DNA from: Lepraria neglecta
Lineage: Eukaryota > Ascomycota > Lecanoromycetes > Lecanorales > Stereocaulaceae
DNA length: 64,000 nt
Direction: 5' to 3'
NCBI GenBank assembly: GCA_033220425.1
Contig: CM065652.1
Span: forward strand, 4,216,001-4,280,000
Below the pieces are notes generated by a model. That model searched no databases, had not been told where the DNA came from, and saw nothing but the letters and a program-made list of their open reading frames with translations. Below, one piece after another: positions 49,329 through 60,690 of this stretch. Numbering within the stretch: position 1 is the stretch's first letter; each line of letters opens with the position of its first letter. The translations under genes and the position numbers were made by a program.

Positions 49329-52067
49329 CTATTCATTGTACCACGCCCAACGATCTGGACTCGAAATAAAAGTAGTTCGATTCCAATCCTCCAAATTCGA
49401 GAAATAATAAGCGACCGTATCGTCGACAGTTGCGCATGCTGGAAGAGCGTCTGGAAATTCGCCACAGCCGCAGAACGGCTTCATCATGTCTTTCTGCACA
49501 AGTGCAATGGCAACATCGCCCTTACTGGAGAGACTCTTATTTAGGGCATCCATGTTGAAATTCTGTGAAATCCATTCATCTCCCACCTCCAGACGTCTGT
49601 AGGTTAGTAATTCTGTCTGAATAGCGGCCCAAAGAGATGCGAGAACTTTGCTCCCCCCGAAGAAATTCTGATGGTGTTCTGCGTCGGGACATTCAGCAGG
49701 AAGGTGGGTGTCATGACTTGCTTCATCATCGATGCTCATCTCATCTTCGCTGTATTCAATGAAGATTTGGAATTCATCATCGTGCTCCATTCCCCTTGAG
49801 GTGGACCGTCGCCGGGAGGGTTTGACTTTCCATTCTGCTTGTGAGTGCCTGAGAACATGGCGAATGACTTCCCAACCTGTCCTAAGCTCCCTAGGCCACA
49901 TTGATGTCAAGCTAGCCGGCACCCTCCCCGCGAGCTCAGCGGGGTCCAGTTCCTCGTGGCTGCATTCGTTGACCTCCTCAATGCCTAGAAGAGCCTGCAA
50001 GGAGAGATTTGCCTTCAGTAGAGGATTTGCCCCATTACTCAAGAGACAAAGCAAACACGCGAGTACGCCGAACAAAGTTTCGTCTTTGCACCCGGACTGA
50101 GAAAGATGAAGCCCAACCAAAACCAAGGTATGTAGCGGTAAAAGCTGCAGCTTAAGTCCACAATGCAAGCAACGTCTCACGAACAATCCACTCAGCGCGT
50201 TGATATCTGGTCCCCAAGGAGGCCCGAAGACGGTTCCAATACAATGGCAAATGGTCTGAACTGAGGTGTGGCAGAACATGTGCTTCCATTCAAATGGTAT
50301 GCCTGCAGTACCATTCGCCAACAGTGCCCGAATGCATTCGGAGTCGGCGTCCCATCGCCCACATATATCCACGTCTTCTCCTTCAAAACGCTTCTCTTTC
50401 TTGAAGATAACATCAACTACGCTGGGCAAGCAAGACGTGTGAGCTTTGAGAATGGCAATCATGAGTTGGTCAAGAATTGTATGGCCAAGGTCGTTGACAT
50501 AGAGCTTGCGGGAAAGCGGGTGGTATTGCTCAATAGTGTCGAGAATGCTACAGCATTTTTTTGAGCCGTCTAGGTAACTGACGGCAAGATGAAATGGGTA
50601 GAGCCCGCTGACGTCGAGGCCCTTGCCAATTTTTTCGAGCAGCCCTACCATTAGGTCCATATTTCGGCTCATGATGCTGAAGCCAAGAGCCTCTTCAAGA
50701 AGCTCATTAGGTGAAAGTCGTGCAGCTTTGACTATATGATTCACTGCTATCGGCAAATCATCGAGTCTAACGTTGCTAAAATCGTTGCTTTCTAGGCTGT
50801 CGCTGAGCTTTTCTGTGAACTCTTTGGGATCACGGGAGCCAGGCCACGCTGGCCAACTTTCCTCGTCATTGAAGTCCAGATTTTGTGGGGGGGAACGTGG
50901 TGGGGAAGGAATGGGCTGATAGTCTACATAAGGGCAGTGAATGCTCCATCGACATAGGGACGACGGCCTCTTGACGTCATTCACCAGGGCGGGGTCAATC
51001 AGTTCATCCTCTCTCGGGGTGAACTGGGACGCTGGAGTACCCACATTCACCCCCGGAGTATTCGGCGAAGACATTGAGATTGTTCCCCGTTGATGATAAT
51101 CATCGAAGCCAAGAATTTCAGCAGTCCAGTCTTGAGGGCCACGGCCCCAATGCTTTGCTGTTTTGAAGGAGAAGAGCCAAAATTGATACATCCACGTCGA
51201 CATGGTGCTATATAAGCTGTCAGGAGCGCCAGAAGCGGTATCGAATAGGACGCTTACACCCTCTGTTGCTTTTCCATTGATTTAAGCAGGTCATTGTGTC
51301 TTCCTTCAACGAAGAGCCGAGCTCTATCAATGGCCGTCATTGCTCTGACAGCTACAGCCATAGGAGACGGTGCTCCATGGGGGGACAGTGGAGTAGTGAC
51401 GACGATATCGCTCAGCGGTGAGATGTGATCCGCCGCTCTGGTTGCTGAAGATCTCATGGCCCCGTAAGGCATATTCCAGTTCATGAATCTGGCCAATAAC
51501 GAGTGAGTCAGAAGTTGATGCTGGGCTCGAGGAGACTTACATCCTGTTGCCAAACTGGGTTATATGCCCGGAGAACGAGCTAGCATCTCTGACAGCTCCG
51601 CCTGCAATCGGCTGCAGTGTGACAGCCCTCCTTGCCTCAGTCTTGAGATATCTTCGTAGGTTTTTGGTGTCAACATTCTGCCCTCCACGTGTGATAACCG
51701 ACGATTTGCCCAGCTGCGCTCTTGTTTGGATGACTTGGTATAGCGCCGCCTTCTTCGGAGTCGAAGTGTTCTTCTTCAACTTCCACTTCCGGATCTGATA
51801 TTTGTACTGGGACTCACTGGTTAGAGCAGAGAGGGTTAGCATTCAGTACCCCCGAAGAACACGCCATCAGTAAAGGGTGTATACAGCAGTTGGCACTTAC
51901 GCAGCGCCGAATCCGTGTTGATCTTTGATGGCTTTGACGACATCGGACAGCTTCCAGTTCTCATGAATGTACAGACGCTCGATGGTAGGTTTGAGAAGCT
52001 CCCATTTCTGATCGAATGGCACACCGAGAAGCGAACGGGAAAGGCCTTGCGGGACCAACGGCTCCAT
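49329..52067 (-). CDS. Clr5-domain protein
   Basis: Exons 52067-51901, 51816-51541, 51488-51258 and 51207-49329 give 850 residues; introns are 50-84 nt with consistent phases. The N-terminus holds the fungal Clr5 domain: PFDQKWELLKPTIERLYIHE, then LSDVVKAIKDQHGFGA, AAESQYKYQIRKWKLKKN. It is a small helical module named after a silencing factor of fission yeast and common at the start of multidomain fungal proteins. A Ser/Pro-rich linker follows. A long helical region (for example NELLEEALGFSIMSRNMDLMVGLLEKIGKGLDVSGLYPFHLAVSYLDG) looks like diverged ankyrin-type repeats. A C-terminal segment has FCGCGEF cysteines. Nuclear or chromatin-linked function is only suggested by the domain name. The gene is intact although repeats and a retroelement lie just upstream. 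Confidence 0.82.
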
Positions 52068-52326
52068 TATGAGTAGCGACTAGCAAAGTAGAGGTTGATG
52101 GGATTAAGCTTGTGAAATATCAGGCAGCGCGGTTTGAGGAAGAGAGAGAAAATTGGAATAAGCGCATGTTTGCAGTCTTGAGAAGAGAAATAGGGCCGAG
52201 GATGCCCCAGAGGCTGGGGAAGCAGAACACGGTGTCCCATTGGTGAGGCTGCCTTGGGCAAGAATCAAGAAATGCAGTTGGATCCGTAGAGTACTACATA
52301 TGCGGCGGATAAGACGCCAAGGCGAG
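52068..52326. promoter_or_regulatory. upstream region of the Clr5-domain gene
   Basis: Presumed promoter; no motif singled out. Confidence 0.4.
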
Positions 52327-53430
52327 CAAAAGAAGACTGACCAGTGAGACGTTGCAAGGGAAGGTGCGGCCCTGGCAGAAACCGTAGGCGCACTACGTCA
52401 GCTAAGGCTTAGCCGTTGATCTCCCACATACCTTACTCCCGAGAACGCTACTTGTTGAACAAAAGTAGACTGTCCAATTAAGAAGGGTCCCACTCTCCAA
52501 TGAAGGTCAATCTTCATGATTACGCTAACCCTCATCTAGGCGAGGTCCTCTCCACTTTGCACATACATGCTCCATGATCAGCCGGCTTACTATAACCCTA
52601 GACGCCAATGCAAACAAAAGTAGACTGGCCAATCGTGGGACTATTGGGAGCCGCAATGGCTTCTAGAAAGTAGAATTTGATCTGCACGAAAGCATCAGCA
52701 TAACTAAATGCCGCTGCGCCTTCTGAGCTTCAAGGTGGACAAAAGGAGACCGCCCAATGATACAAGGGTTGGAGAAGCCAGCCTACGCGTGCCATCCCAA
52801 CTGTGGACTACCGCCATTGGTGCACCCTAGTTGCTAAGGTGTACAAAAAGATACTAGCCAACGGCAGAGAAACAATGTCGGCAGCAGAAACACGAAACCA
52901 CCTAGTAATAGAAGACATGACCTCAGGATTGCCTTGCAAGTCTAGCTAACCCTGGGTCATCACTACCATACGCTAGCTTGAGCTACTGCAACCATTGATG
53001 AATTCCGTGCCCATAAATGGCCATGCCTCGATTCATATAGTGGGGCTGGCCCAATCTCAGAGGATGCATCCTTCATACCTGCAGCTATGGGTCGTGGTTG
53101 CCTTCCTTGCGCGGCGGACGTTGTAACACCTGGTCTGTACAGTGTATAACACTATATAATGTCAGTCAGATCGCCATAGTGCAGGAAAAATTCCAGACCT
53201 TAAACCAGTCCACAGCCAGGAGCATTCTCACGACTCTGAAGAAATTCAGTCCCGTCCCTTCTCATTCTCCTTCCCATTTCAGCAGCGAAGTTCAATATCT
53301 TCTCAGCAACTCAACTCCAATGGCTCCCACGAGACACGTTCCGAAGCCCAGAAGGTGACGAATCCCTCCGAGTTCAGACGTGTCCATTGAATTGCGGAAG
53401 CTTCGACGACAAAAGGAGACTGACAGCTTG
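52327..53430 (+). repeat. degenerate interspersed repeat, five or six copies
   Basis: A shared ~19 bp core, best written CAAAAGTAGACTGGCCAAT, occurs at 52327, 52460, 52615, 52740 and 52844, with a weaker copy at 53410. Spacing is 104-155 bp. The segments between the cores also share short words such as CTAACCCT. It fills the stretch between the Clr5 gene and the gene hit by the retroelement. Confidence 0.65.
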
Positions 53431-53520
53431 TTGTAGGAACCATCCCTCTCGTGACACTCAGAATCAAAGCCAGACGAACCTGACAACTCAGTCGTCCACC
53501 CCTGGCCTGACAACCCAAAG

Positions 53521-53651
53521 TTAGTGTTCTCACTCCTGAAGCTATACACACCGGCACAAGTGGATATGTAAATAGATGCTTGGGCGGTCTAACGCCAGGG
53601 CTAGCAGGCCTAGAAAGGCTACAACAGGTGCCCCAGCGCTAGAAAACTCCC
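53521..53651 (-). repeat. B2 terminal repeat of the YR element (131 bp)
   Basis: Outer copy of the B repeat; host sequence starts at 53520. Confidence 0.9.
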
Positions 53652-53723
53652 ATGCCTAGGCGGCATAGACCTGGAGTGTAGATAGGCTATATATAGGCTA
53701 TGTATAAGGTGCGGGTAGGCGGG

Positions 53724-53903
53724 AAAGAACTGCTATAGCTCTGAAAGAGATGAACTCGACTGAAGAGCCAACTGCTAGTAGGATGCTTATACAAATAGTG
53801 CTCTCAGGAAGCACGGATCTCTCGCTGTAGCCCATGGTTATAGCGTATAGCTGAAACCGCATCTGATCATAAGATACACTAACCCACAGTCCTACTGTAG
53901 CGA
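53724..53903 (-). repeat. A2 repeat of the YR element (180 bp)
   Basis: Internal copy of the A repeat, next to B1. Confidence 0.9.
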
Positions 53904-54034
53904 TTAGTGTTCTCACTCCTGAAGCTATATATACCGGCATAAGTGGATATATAAATAGATGCTTGGGCGGTCTAACACCAGGGCTAGCAGGCCTAGAAAG
54001 GCTATAACAGGTGCCCCAGCGCTAGAAAACTCCC
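53904..54034 (-). repeat. B1 repeat of the YR element (131 bp)
   Basis: Matches B2 (53521-53651) with about six differences, all transitions; directly abuts A2. Confidence 0.9.
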
Positions 54035-57000
54035 AAACAACACCCAAACAACGCCCCCGTAGAGGGTTTCCAAGGAAGGCCTCGCAGGGTAGCTCCTAGC
54101 GAGTATCGCTAGTACTAGCGCTGCTGGTGCCGATATAATACTATAAGTATTCGCTCGGGATAAGTGACTATATATAGACGATAGGAGTCCGACTTCTATC
54201 GCCCTAGTAGCTAGATTTCTTTATTACTAAGGCCTGCCTCTTATATAGAGGTAGCGGCCCCCCTGCGGAAGGAGTGTCCTGAATAATAACCTTCTACCCT
54301 GAGTAATGTGAGTACTTGACGAAGGTAACTCGTAGTGATCTCCCTTATGAATACAGAGCCTCCTAGCTAGAAGAGGGGACTATTTAGTACGGTCTTCCAC
54401 TTAAATAAATAGCGTAACGCCTTAACTGCGTATACTCTATCGCCGGAAGCTACGATAGTAAGGGTAATACCCTGCCTGAAAGGGTCCGTTTTTAATACTA
54501 GGAGGGTAAGCTCTAGATAGTTCTTATATAGCCTTACTGAGCGACGAGTCAGGAACCACTGGCTGAATTCGTGATTATTACAATCTTTTGCGGTATAGGT
54601 AAACTCCCCTACACGGAGGAATACGGCGAATACAAGGTAAAAGGCCGTATATAATATTAAACTAGTCTCGTTATACTAGTTAAAATAAGGGAGGATCTAT
54701 AGCAGTAGATCCTTAGTAATAGGACGTCTTTCTTTTATCCCGGCCTCGCCCTATAGGCGTCGTATACCCGCTATTATACATTCTAATTATGGGTTATAAA
54801 ATACTATAAGGCCCCTATAGCCCATGTCTATATACGTTAATCTAATACCTGTCAAGTAGGCCTTAACTATCTTTACCTTAACCCGTTTCGTACTAAGATC
54901 TACTATCCAGCTAGCTAATAAGTTTACTATCACTAGGAAGGGAGGTATACTCCCTCTAAGTATACAATAGGTAATATATAACTGCGTTAGTATGGTATAC
55001 GTTTTTCGGGTTTTTGTTACTAACCCCTACTATAGGAGTCGAGCGGCTTCTTGTGGCAGTACGGTCTAACTATACCACGATTATAGTAGGTCCCGCCCTG
55101 ACTCAGCGGGGATATAGCTAGGTGACCTAGCTGAGGGTATCTATCAGCGATTTTTCGATATCGGAATCGCGAGAGGTTATTAGCCAGTTAGTTAGCTCCT
55201 GTTGGGATCCATTCCGGAACCAAATAGATGTTATATCTAGCCGTGAGTATAGCTATATCCCTTAGTAGGGCCATAGCTAGTCCACAGATCGAGGATTTAT
55301 ATAGCCTATAGATACAGGTATTATTATCGTAATAAAGGGTTAATTTTGATCCCCGGAGTTATTCTAACTATAGCTGTATCGCATAAAGAATAGCCTTCAT
55401 TTCTTTGAATTATATATCTTTACGACGATAGCGTATAGTAACCGGTATACTAAAGACGTCCTAGACCGAGTATAAATAGGCTGGGTGATTAAGAATGTAG
55501 CCCCCTATACTAAGCCTCCTAGAGGCATCAGTCTATATATACTACGATGGTCGACTAACGACGTGACGTAGTAGTTTAAGGCCATTCCAGTCCTTCAGGA
55601 AGGTATACTACTATAGTAGATTAGCCCTTATAGCTACGGTGATATATAGGATAGCTATTAGCCTCCGAATTACATTAAAAAGTCGCCTCAAGAAGGCCCT
55701 TCCTGGAACTATAATTTTGGTAGTAAATAATAGAAAACCGACTGCTGACTCAAGTTCCGAATATAGGATTATAGGCCTTTTAAGGAGGCCTTGCACTATA
55801 TTTCTTACCCTATCTAGCTTATCCGGAGGGAGTCGTGCCTGTATAAAGATACTATCGAATTCAATTCCTATAAAGTCGGCTTTTATACCTCTCGCATCCT
55901 TCGAATAGTTAACTAACAGGCCTAATTCGTTATATACTTGATCGAATTGATAGCTGTATACGATAGCGTCGGCTTATAGTGCCAGAATGGCGAAGAAATC
56001 GTCCAAGTAGTATAATACTATAGCCTATAGTAATACTGCGGTTATAATCTAGTTAACCGCCTTCGTAAACAGGTTAAAGAGGAACGGTACTATATATAAA
56101 CTAAAGGGTAGATAGCGTTCTTTCCAGTAGAAACCATTGTAGTAGAAACCCAGTAGCTACTGGTCTGAAGTAGCTACTGGAATATGACGAAAGGCGTCTT
56201 TCAGGTCTCGCTTAACGAATTAAGCCCCTGGACCTTGTTACAGCAGCGCATCCACGGCGTCATTATATATTACATACTCTAAGGCACCCCAATCGTGAGG
56301 TATACTATCATTAACTGAGCTGCTGTATAGAAACGAGAGGTCATGAATGCGTCTCCAGCCCCTATCGTGCTTCGGGACCAAGCCTAGCGGCGAACAGACG
56401 TACCGGGGCTCCGTCTGATGGTCTACTAGAGTTAACCGGTTGTGCTGAAGCTGTTTTTGAAGGTCCGCAGTTAATATATCTAGTGCTGCACGTACTGATT
56501 GGTGGTTTTAACTGAGGTGTTGGATGTCTATACCTCTATACCCGATTTTTGCCCCCTTCTGAAGAATAGCCGCTAGGGTCTTGGCGAAGGTTTGATCGGG
56601 GTGATTCTTTAACCATTTACACCAACTATCAACGCGCAACGGGCCCTGATAGGGTAGATCTAGATCGGATAGATCGACGAGTGAGTATGGAAAACCTTCT
56701 GCTACGTACAGTAGCGATATAGGCACCTACGGGTACTCTAGGAGTCATTCCGACTTGGAAATTCGATTTGCTAGTAGTATTAAGTTGGCGTTGTTCGAGG
56801 CCGAGTTAGCCCTTGAGCACGTATTCGCTGGGTGATTCTGCTAATATATAGAACAGATATGAAGATACCTGCAGCGGTCGCGTGGACAGTAGCCGCTATT
56901 GAACGATCTACACGTGAATAGGCCTGAAGAGGAGGATTTTGAGGCACTACCACCTATGTATGACCTAGTATCGCCCTGTACGGATATCCTTCGGACCAAG

Positions 57001-57913
57001 AGGTCTGAGCAGCGTCTATCGTCGATCGACCAGGCTACTAGATCATCCTGGCTACTCAGGATATATATAGTGACGAACGCGTGATGGTATGCGCGGATAG
57101 AGTCAAATTTATAGTGTATATACAGCTCCGCAAGGCGAAGGCGGTAGTCCGAAAGGGCTACCTGTAACTGTATACTTACTATAGGGTGCGTATAGTGATA
57201 AACGGCCTAGCCATATACCTCGAAATACTGCAGGAGGTATACCAACCCGTTGGTCTCCTAGATAGTATCGCTATCTGTACGATTGGTATAGTTATAGGCC
57301 AGCTTTGTGAGGTATTCCGTTTTAAACGTTCCAAAGAAGATTTGCTTAAAATACTTGATATTAATAGCACGATAGCGCTTATAAAGACTAAGAAAGGGTT
57401 TCTTACCTTCGGTATGCCTGAAAGAGACTATTAGGCCATCCCCCTCCTCCGAGTCTGTACTAGAAATAGATAAGTGGCGATAACGATGACGGCAACGGCG
57501 ACTATGTGACTTATAGACTCGATAGCGATCCTGGTGATCGCGCTGGTCCTTTAGCGCCGCTAGGCGGTGTTCTAACTCGCGAATTTAATCACGGTGACTA
57601 GGAGGAGGTGTTTCGTCGATAAGGCTTGGGCTGATAGTTCCCGAAGAGGTAGCAGATACCTGTAATTCGGGGGGGGGTATAGCATCCCTCCGAGTGGCTG
57701 TTTTAGCTTGTTTGCGGTTCTTGGAGGAGGTCTTGGGGGCCGTCTTGGAGGCTTTCTTGGAGGCTTTCTTAGAGGTAGCTGATTTACGTGTAGCGACGGC
57801 TATAACTAGGTGATGCTGAGGTGTTTATACTTAGAAAGAGGGGGGAAGAATATAAGTATAGATGGGATAAAAGGATAGATGGACTAATATATATATAGGC
57901 TTAATTACTGTGA
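54035..57913 (-). pseudogene. reverse transcriptase and tyrosine recombinase of the YR element, degenerate
   Basis: On the minus strand, in order: a poorly readable first region (57900-56750) that would hold a gag-like frame. Then comes the RT domain with KWLKNHPDQTFAKTL and IGYRGIDIQH (near 56600), CSPLGLVPKHDRGWRRIHDL (near 56380) and the polymerase motif YYLDDFFAIL (55985-56014). The RNase H region cannot be read. Last is a tyrosine recombinase with LTRRSVRLYKNYL (near 54540), GHSFRRGAATS (His-x-x-Arg, 54245-54280) and SDSYRLYI holding the nucleophile Tyr (54172-54200). Many TAG/TAA codons interrupt all parts, typically where Gln or Trp would stand (for example LLGR-stop-KSDS for LLGRWKSDS). 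It is non-functional as read. Confidence 0.85.
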
Positions 57914-58093
57914 AAAGAACTGCTATGGCTCTGAAAGAGATAAACTCGACTGAAGAGCTAACTGCTGGTGGGATGCTTATACAAATAGTGCTCTCAGGAA
58001 GCACGGATCTCTCGCTATGGCCCATGGTCATGGCGCATGGCTGAAACCGCATCTGATCATGAGACATACTAACCCACAGTCCCACTGTAGCGA
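57914..58093 (-). repeat. A1 terminal repeat of the YR element (180 bp)
   Basis: It is the same length as A2 and differs at about 15 positions by hand count, all transitions. Confidence 0.9.
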
Positions 58094-58553
58094 AGAGACT
58101 CCAGACCAGCAGAAGGGTTCTGGAGACCCCACCTTCATCGCAGGCACAACTGCCCACACGCAATGCGGTGCCGCAGAAACCTTCGGTCCTGAACCTCAGC
58201 GACCGTCGGCAGACGAACTATCCACATACAAATCCAACAGAGAGCACCATGACCTTCTAGGCGTGGGTTCGCAAACCTTCAACACAGGCGACATACAGTA
58301 TAAGCCTCGCACGGCACGCATGGAGGAAACATCTGTGTGCCCGTATCATCGCCTCATTCTCCAAGAGCGTCTCACGAACCCTTGCTCTGGCCAAGGATTG
58401 GGTCCGATGGATCGGTATCTCGCCGAGGGCCCCTCAGAACGATACGCCATTCTCCATCGACCAGATGCTGGAACTATGTCCACATATAAGGGTTGTCGGT
58501 GCATTGAAATGATGGAAAGCAGTATCGATACCAATGACCATGCCCAGAAGTGA

Positions 58554-59604
58554 CAGACAAAAGGGGTTTTGATCAAAGGAGCAGTATTGACGCTCAAGCC
58601 TAGCGACATCTTGAGGTCTCCAGTGCCACTTGAAGATGGCTGGGGAATTGACGACAATGGATGTGAATCTTGTTTTAACTGGTTGCAATTGGTCCACACT
58701 TGTTTCATTTCAACCCCCTACCTTCTTGAGCGGCGAAAGGGTCATATTTCTTAAGCATGTCAAAGACTAGTCTTTTGAGCGCCATCCATAGAGTTTGCAA
58801 TAGGCATTCATTGAATTCATATTCGCTGTTTACCAAACCTTGACTTGAAGTAACCCCGCTGGAGGTTAGCACCGTCTGAGGATCATACACCCCTTGCACA
58901 TTGACAACTGTGCCTGAATCTCGGCGTCGTACGAACCGAACACATCATGAGGACGCAACATAGTTCTGATACATGGAATGATGTCCAGGTTTTTAGACCG
59001 CATCAAAGGAACCAATCTGCAAGAACACGCATCTCAGTCGCGTGCGATGGCGAACAATAGCGCAAGATAAAGATACATCCGCTCCGGGGGTAGTAGCAAT
59101 GACGCTATACAGCACTCAGGATGAACACTTATCGCTGAAAGGTCCGTCGGTGGAGGAGACTCGGAGACTATTCATGTCGATTCCCAGGATCCATTTATTT
59201 GTCGGCAGAGGCTGGGAAGCAGACCGGGACAGTGTTGGGAGTAGTCTTTAGAATGTCGAATTCGTACGGAGGGTGGCCAGGTACAACTGGCGTGCCTCGC
59301 CGGGCCAGATTTCACCATTGATCTTGACTTGCCTGGGAAGTTTGGGTATCTCTCGCTTCTAGATCTGCAGGGTCACGTTTCCAAAGTCTTGGCATGAGAA
59401 GGTGACAAAAATCTGATCCGGCATTTGCCAAGCCTTTTTTTTTCTGCTGCGGCTAGCGCTCCGCCCCAAATGGTTACTAACGAATTGTAGAGTCCCGCTT
59501 CCAATGGACTTCCAATATACTGTATTACAGGCGGACCTCGACAGTGGCCCAGTGCCTAAATTTGTATGATTGTTTCTCAAACAATCGCCCGAGGCTTGGC
59601 TTTA
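58554..59604. other. no gene recognised
   Basis: Minus-strand frames with coding-like composition occur (58899-58705, and roughly 59300-59040 with stops), possibly remnants of one decayed gene. No family was recognised. Confidence 0.4.
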
Positions 59605-60690
59605 GAAGGGTTCATCCCTCAACCGGCAGCCCTACAGGGCTGAATTTCAAAATTTGTATGCATACAACCGATTTTATTGCAGATTCAGACTTATTTGACT
59701 CCAAAAAGCTCTCTATCTATTGACCAGCCTTACGAGGCTTTCTGACACGTAGCCATCTTCCCATTGGTTGATTCTGAAGCTCCCCGGAGCTCTCCTGCCT
59801 TCCGCTCTGCTGCCCCCAACGACCCTGCTGTAGCTCCTGAGTAGTCACCCTTACTGGCAATATCACTATTCTTCTGCGACGTCTCGGCGGAGGAGTCACC
59901 GGGCGGAGCGAGCTCTCTGGCGGACGTCTTGGCGGAGGAGAAATGAGGCGGTGGAGGCTTAATGACGGTGAAAGCTCAGTAGCTGGGGCTTGGGCACGTC
60001 TTCTTGGTGTAGCTGGACGCTGTGGGGCGAAGATATTTGGTCCCAGTGCTCGTAGTCTTTTCTCCTCCTTATTCCACTCCTTTAGCGCTTTCTCAGCGTT
60101 CTTCTCAGCAAATTTCTCTGCAGCGTCCTTCTTCCGCTGGTCGATAACGTCTTGATTCATAACCCTTGCGTTGCCCCAGTTGCCTTTGGCACGATTAGCG
60201 TTACGCTCCTTCCTCTTATTTAATTCCAAAAGCTCATTGGTTGTAGCACTCTGAATAGTACGTTCAGCCATCGTAAAACAAGCAGCTTTACTTACTTCCC
60301 AGGCCTGAAGACGTAGGATCCAATCGCATAGAGCTGTCTCTTCTTCGGGGGAGAGCTTTTGCCGACTCTGCTGCCGTACCGTTGCTGAAACAGCGCCATC
60401 TATTCGACCCTTTAGAGTGCTCTTAGGGACGCCGTGCTTGCGAGCAATTTCAACCATTAGGATAGTTTTATCTTCTTTCCAGCGCTTATTAGCAAGATTA
60501 AGACGCTCATCCAGCGACAGCTCGAGTAGGTCGGAGGGGTCGATAGGGGGTGAGGGTCTCGTAGGCATTTGGGACGCTTATGGGAGTCGATTAATCGAAA
60601 TTTTGGTTGAAAAGAAGACCATTAAGCAGATAAAATTTAGATGTATGAAATTTAGCCCTATAGGGCTGGCGGTTGAGGGGTGAACCCTTC
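59605..60690 (-). mobile_element. short pogo-like element with TA target duplication
   Basis: A 1086 bp element is bounded by ~44 bp inverted repeats (59605-59648 and 60647-60690; 40 of 44 positions match by hand). It is flanked by TA at 59603-59604 and 60691-60692. The ends start GAAGGGTTCA, sharing GAAG with the larger element at 29.4 kb but otherwise unrelated. It carries one intact ORF derived from a transposase without its catalytic core. Its right end lies ~100 bp upstream of the NUDIX start. Confidence 0.88.
59717..60568 (-). CDS. DDE-less Fot1/pogo-type transposase derivative, intact ORF
   Basis: A single uninterrupted frame of 283 residues runs from ATG 60568 to 59717. Residues ~15-60 form a psq-type HTH (LSLDERLNLANKRW, EIARKHGVPKSTLKGRI). 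Residues ~70-95 match the start of the Tc5-type DNA-binding domain (KLSPEEETALCDWILRLQAW). The frame then jumps directly to the transposase tail (TTNELLELNKRKERNANRAKGNWGNARVM, a long charged helix, then Pro/Arg-rich sequence with PPPRRPP repeats). The whole DDE catalytic domain, usually ~300 residues between these parts, is missing. The protein could bind the element's ends but not cut DNA. That the frame has no stop codon, unlike the other elements here, suggests recent arrival or selection. Function is inference. Confidence 0.75.
   Translation of the reverse strand: MPTRPSPPIDPSDLLELSLDERLNLANKRWKEDKTILMVEIARKHGVPKSTLKGRIDGAVSATVRQQSRQKLSPEEETALCDWILRLQAWEVSKAACFTMAERTIQSATTNELLELNKRKERNANRAKGNWGNARVMNQDVIDQRKKDAAEKFAEKNAEKALKEWNKEEKRLRALGPNIFAPQRPATPRRRAQAPATELSPSLSLHRLISPPPRRPPESSLRPVTPPPRRRRRIVILPVRVTTQELQQGRWGQQSGRQESSGELQNQPMGRWLRVRKPRKAGQ

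Larger units (their letters stand above)
53521..58093 (-). mobile_element. Ngaro-like tyrosine-recombinase retrotransposon with split direct repeats
   Basis: The 4573 bp element reads 5' to 3' on the minus strand as A1 - coding - B1 - A2 - B2, the split-direct-repeat layout of Ngaro/PAT-type YR retrotransposons. A1 is 57914-58093, B1 53904-54034, A2 53724-53903 (abutting B1) and B2 53521-53651, with a 72 bp spacer between A2 and B2. Inside are remnants of a reverse transcriptase (YYLDDFF) and a tyrosine recombinase (GHSFRRG and SDSYRLY). No target duplication is evident, as expected for recombinase insertion. Confidence 0.88.
53320..58553 (+). pseudogene. open reading frame split by the YR retrotransposon
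   Basis: A start at ATG 53320 (MAPTRHVPKPR) leads to a GTGACG donor at 53355 and a TTGTAG acceptor ending at 53436 with a CTGAC branch point. The next exon runs open to the left end of the element at 53520. Directly beyond the right end (58094) the frame continues in phase (ETPDQQKGSGDPTFIAG) to a TGA at 58553. Without the element the product would be about 192 residues, polar, Thr/Gln-rich at first and with scattered cysteines later. I do not recognise the family. The continuity of the frame across the insertion is the main support; it could still be chance. Confidence 0.5.

Noticed and set aside
52327-53430. CRISPR-like array
   Set aside because: Eukaryotic sequence, degenerate cores, uneven spacing and no conserved full repeat.
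53521-58093. The direct repeats as LTRs of a Gypsy or Copia element
   Set aside because: The repeats are split and partly internal (A1, B1-A2, B2), and the coding part ends in a tyrosine recombinase, not a DDE integrase.
58017-58553. 178-codon frame starting inside the A1 repeat as an independent gene
   Set aside because: Its start lies in the retroelement; the host part is better read as the second half of the interrupted frame.
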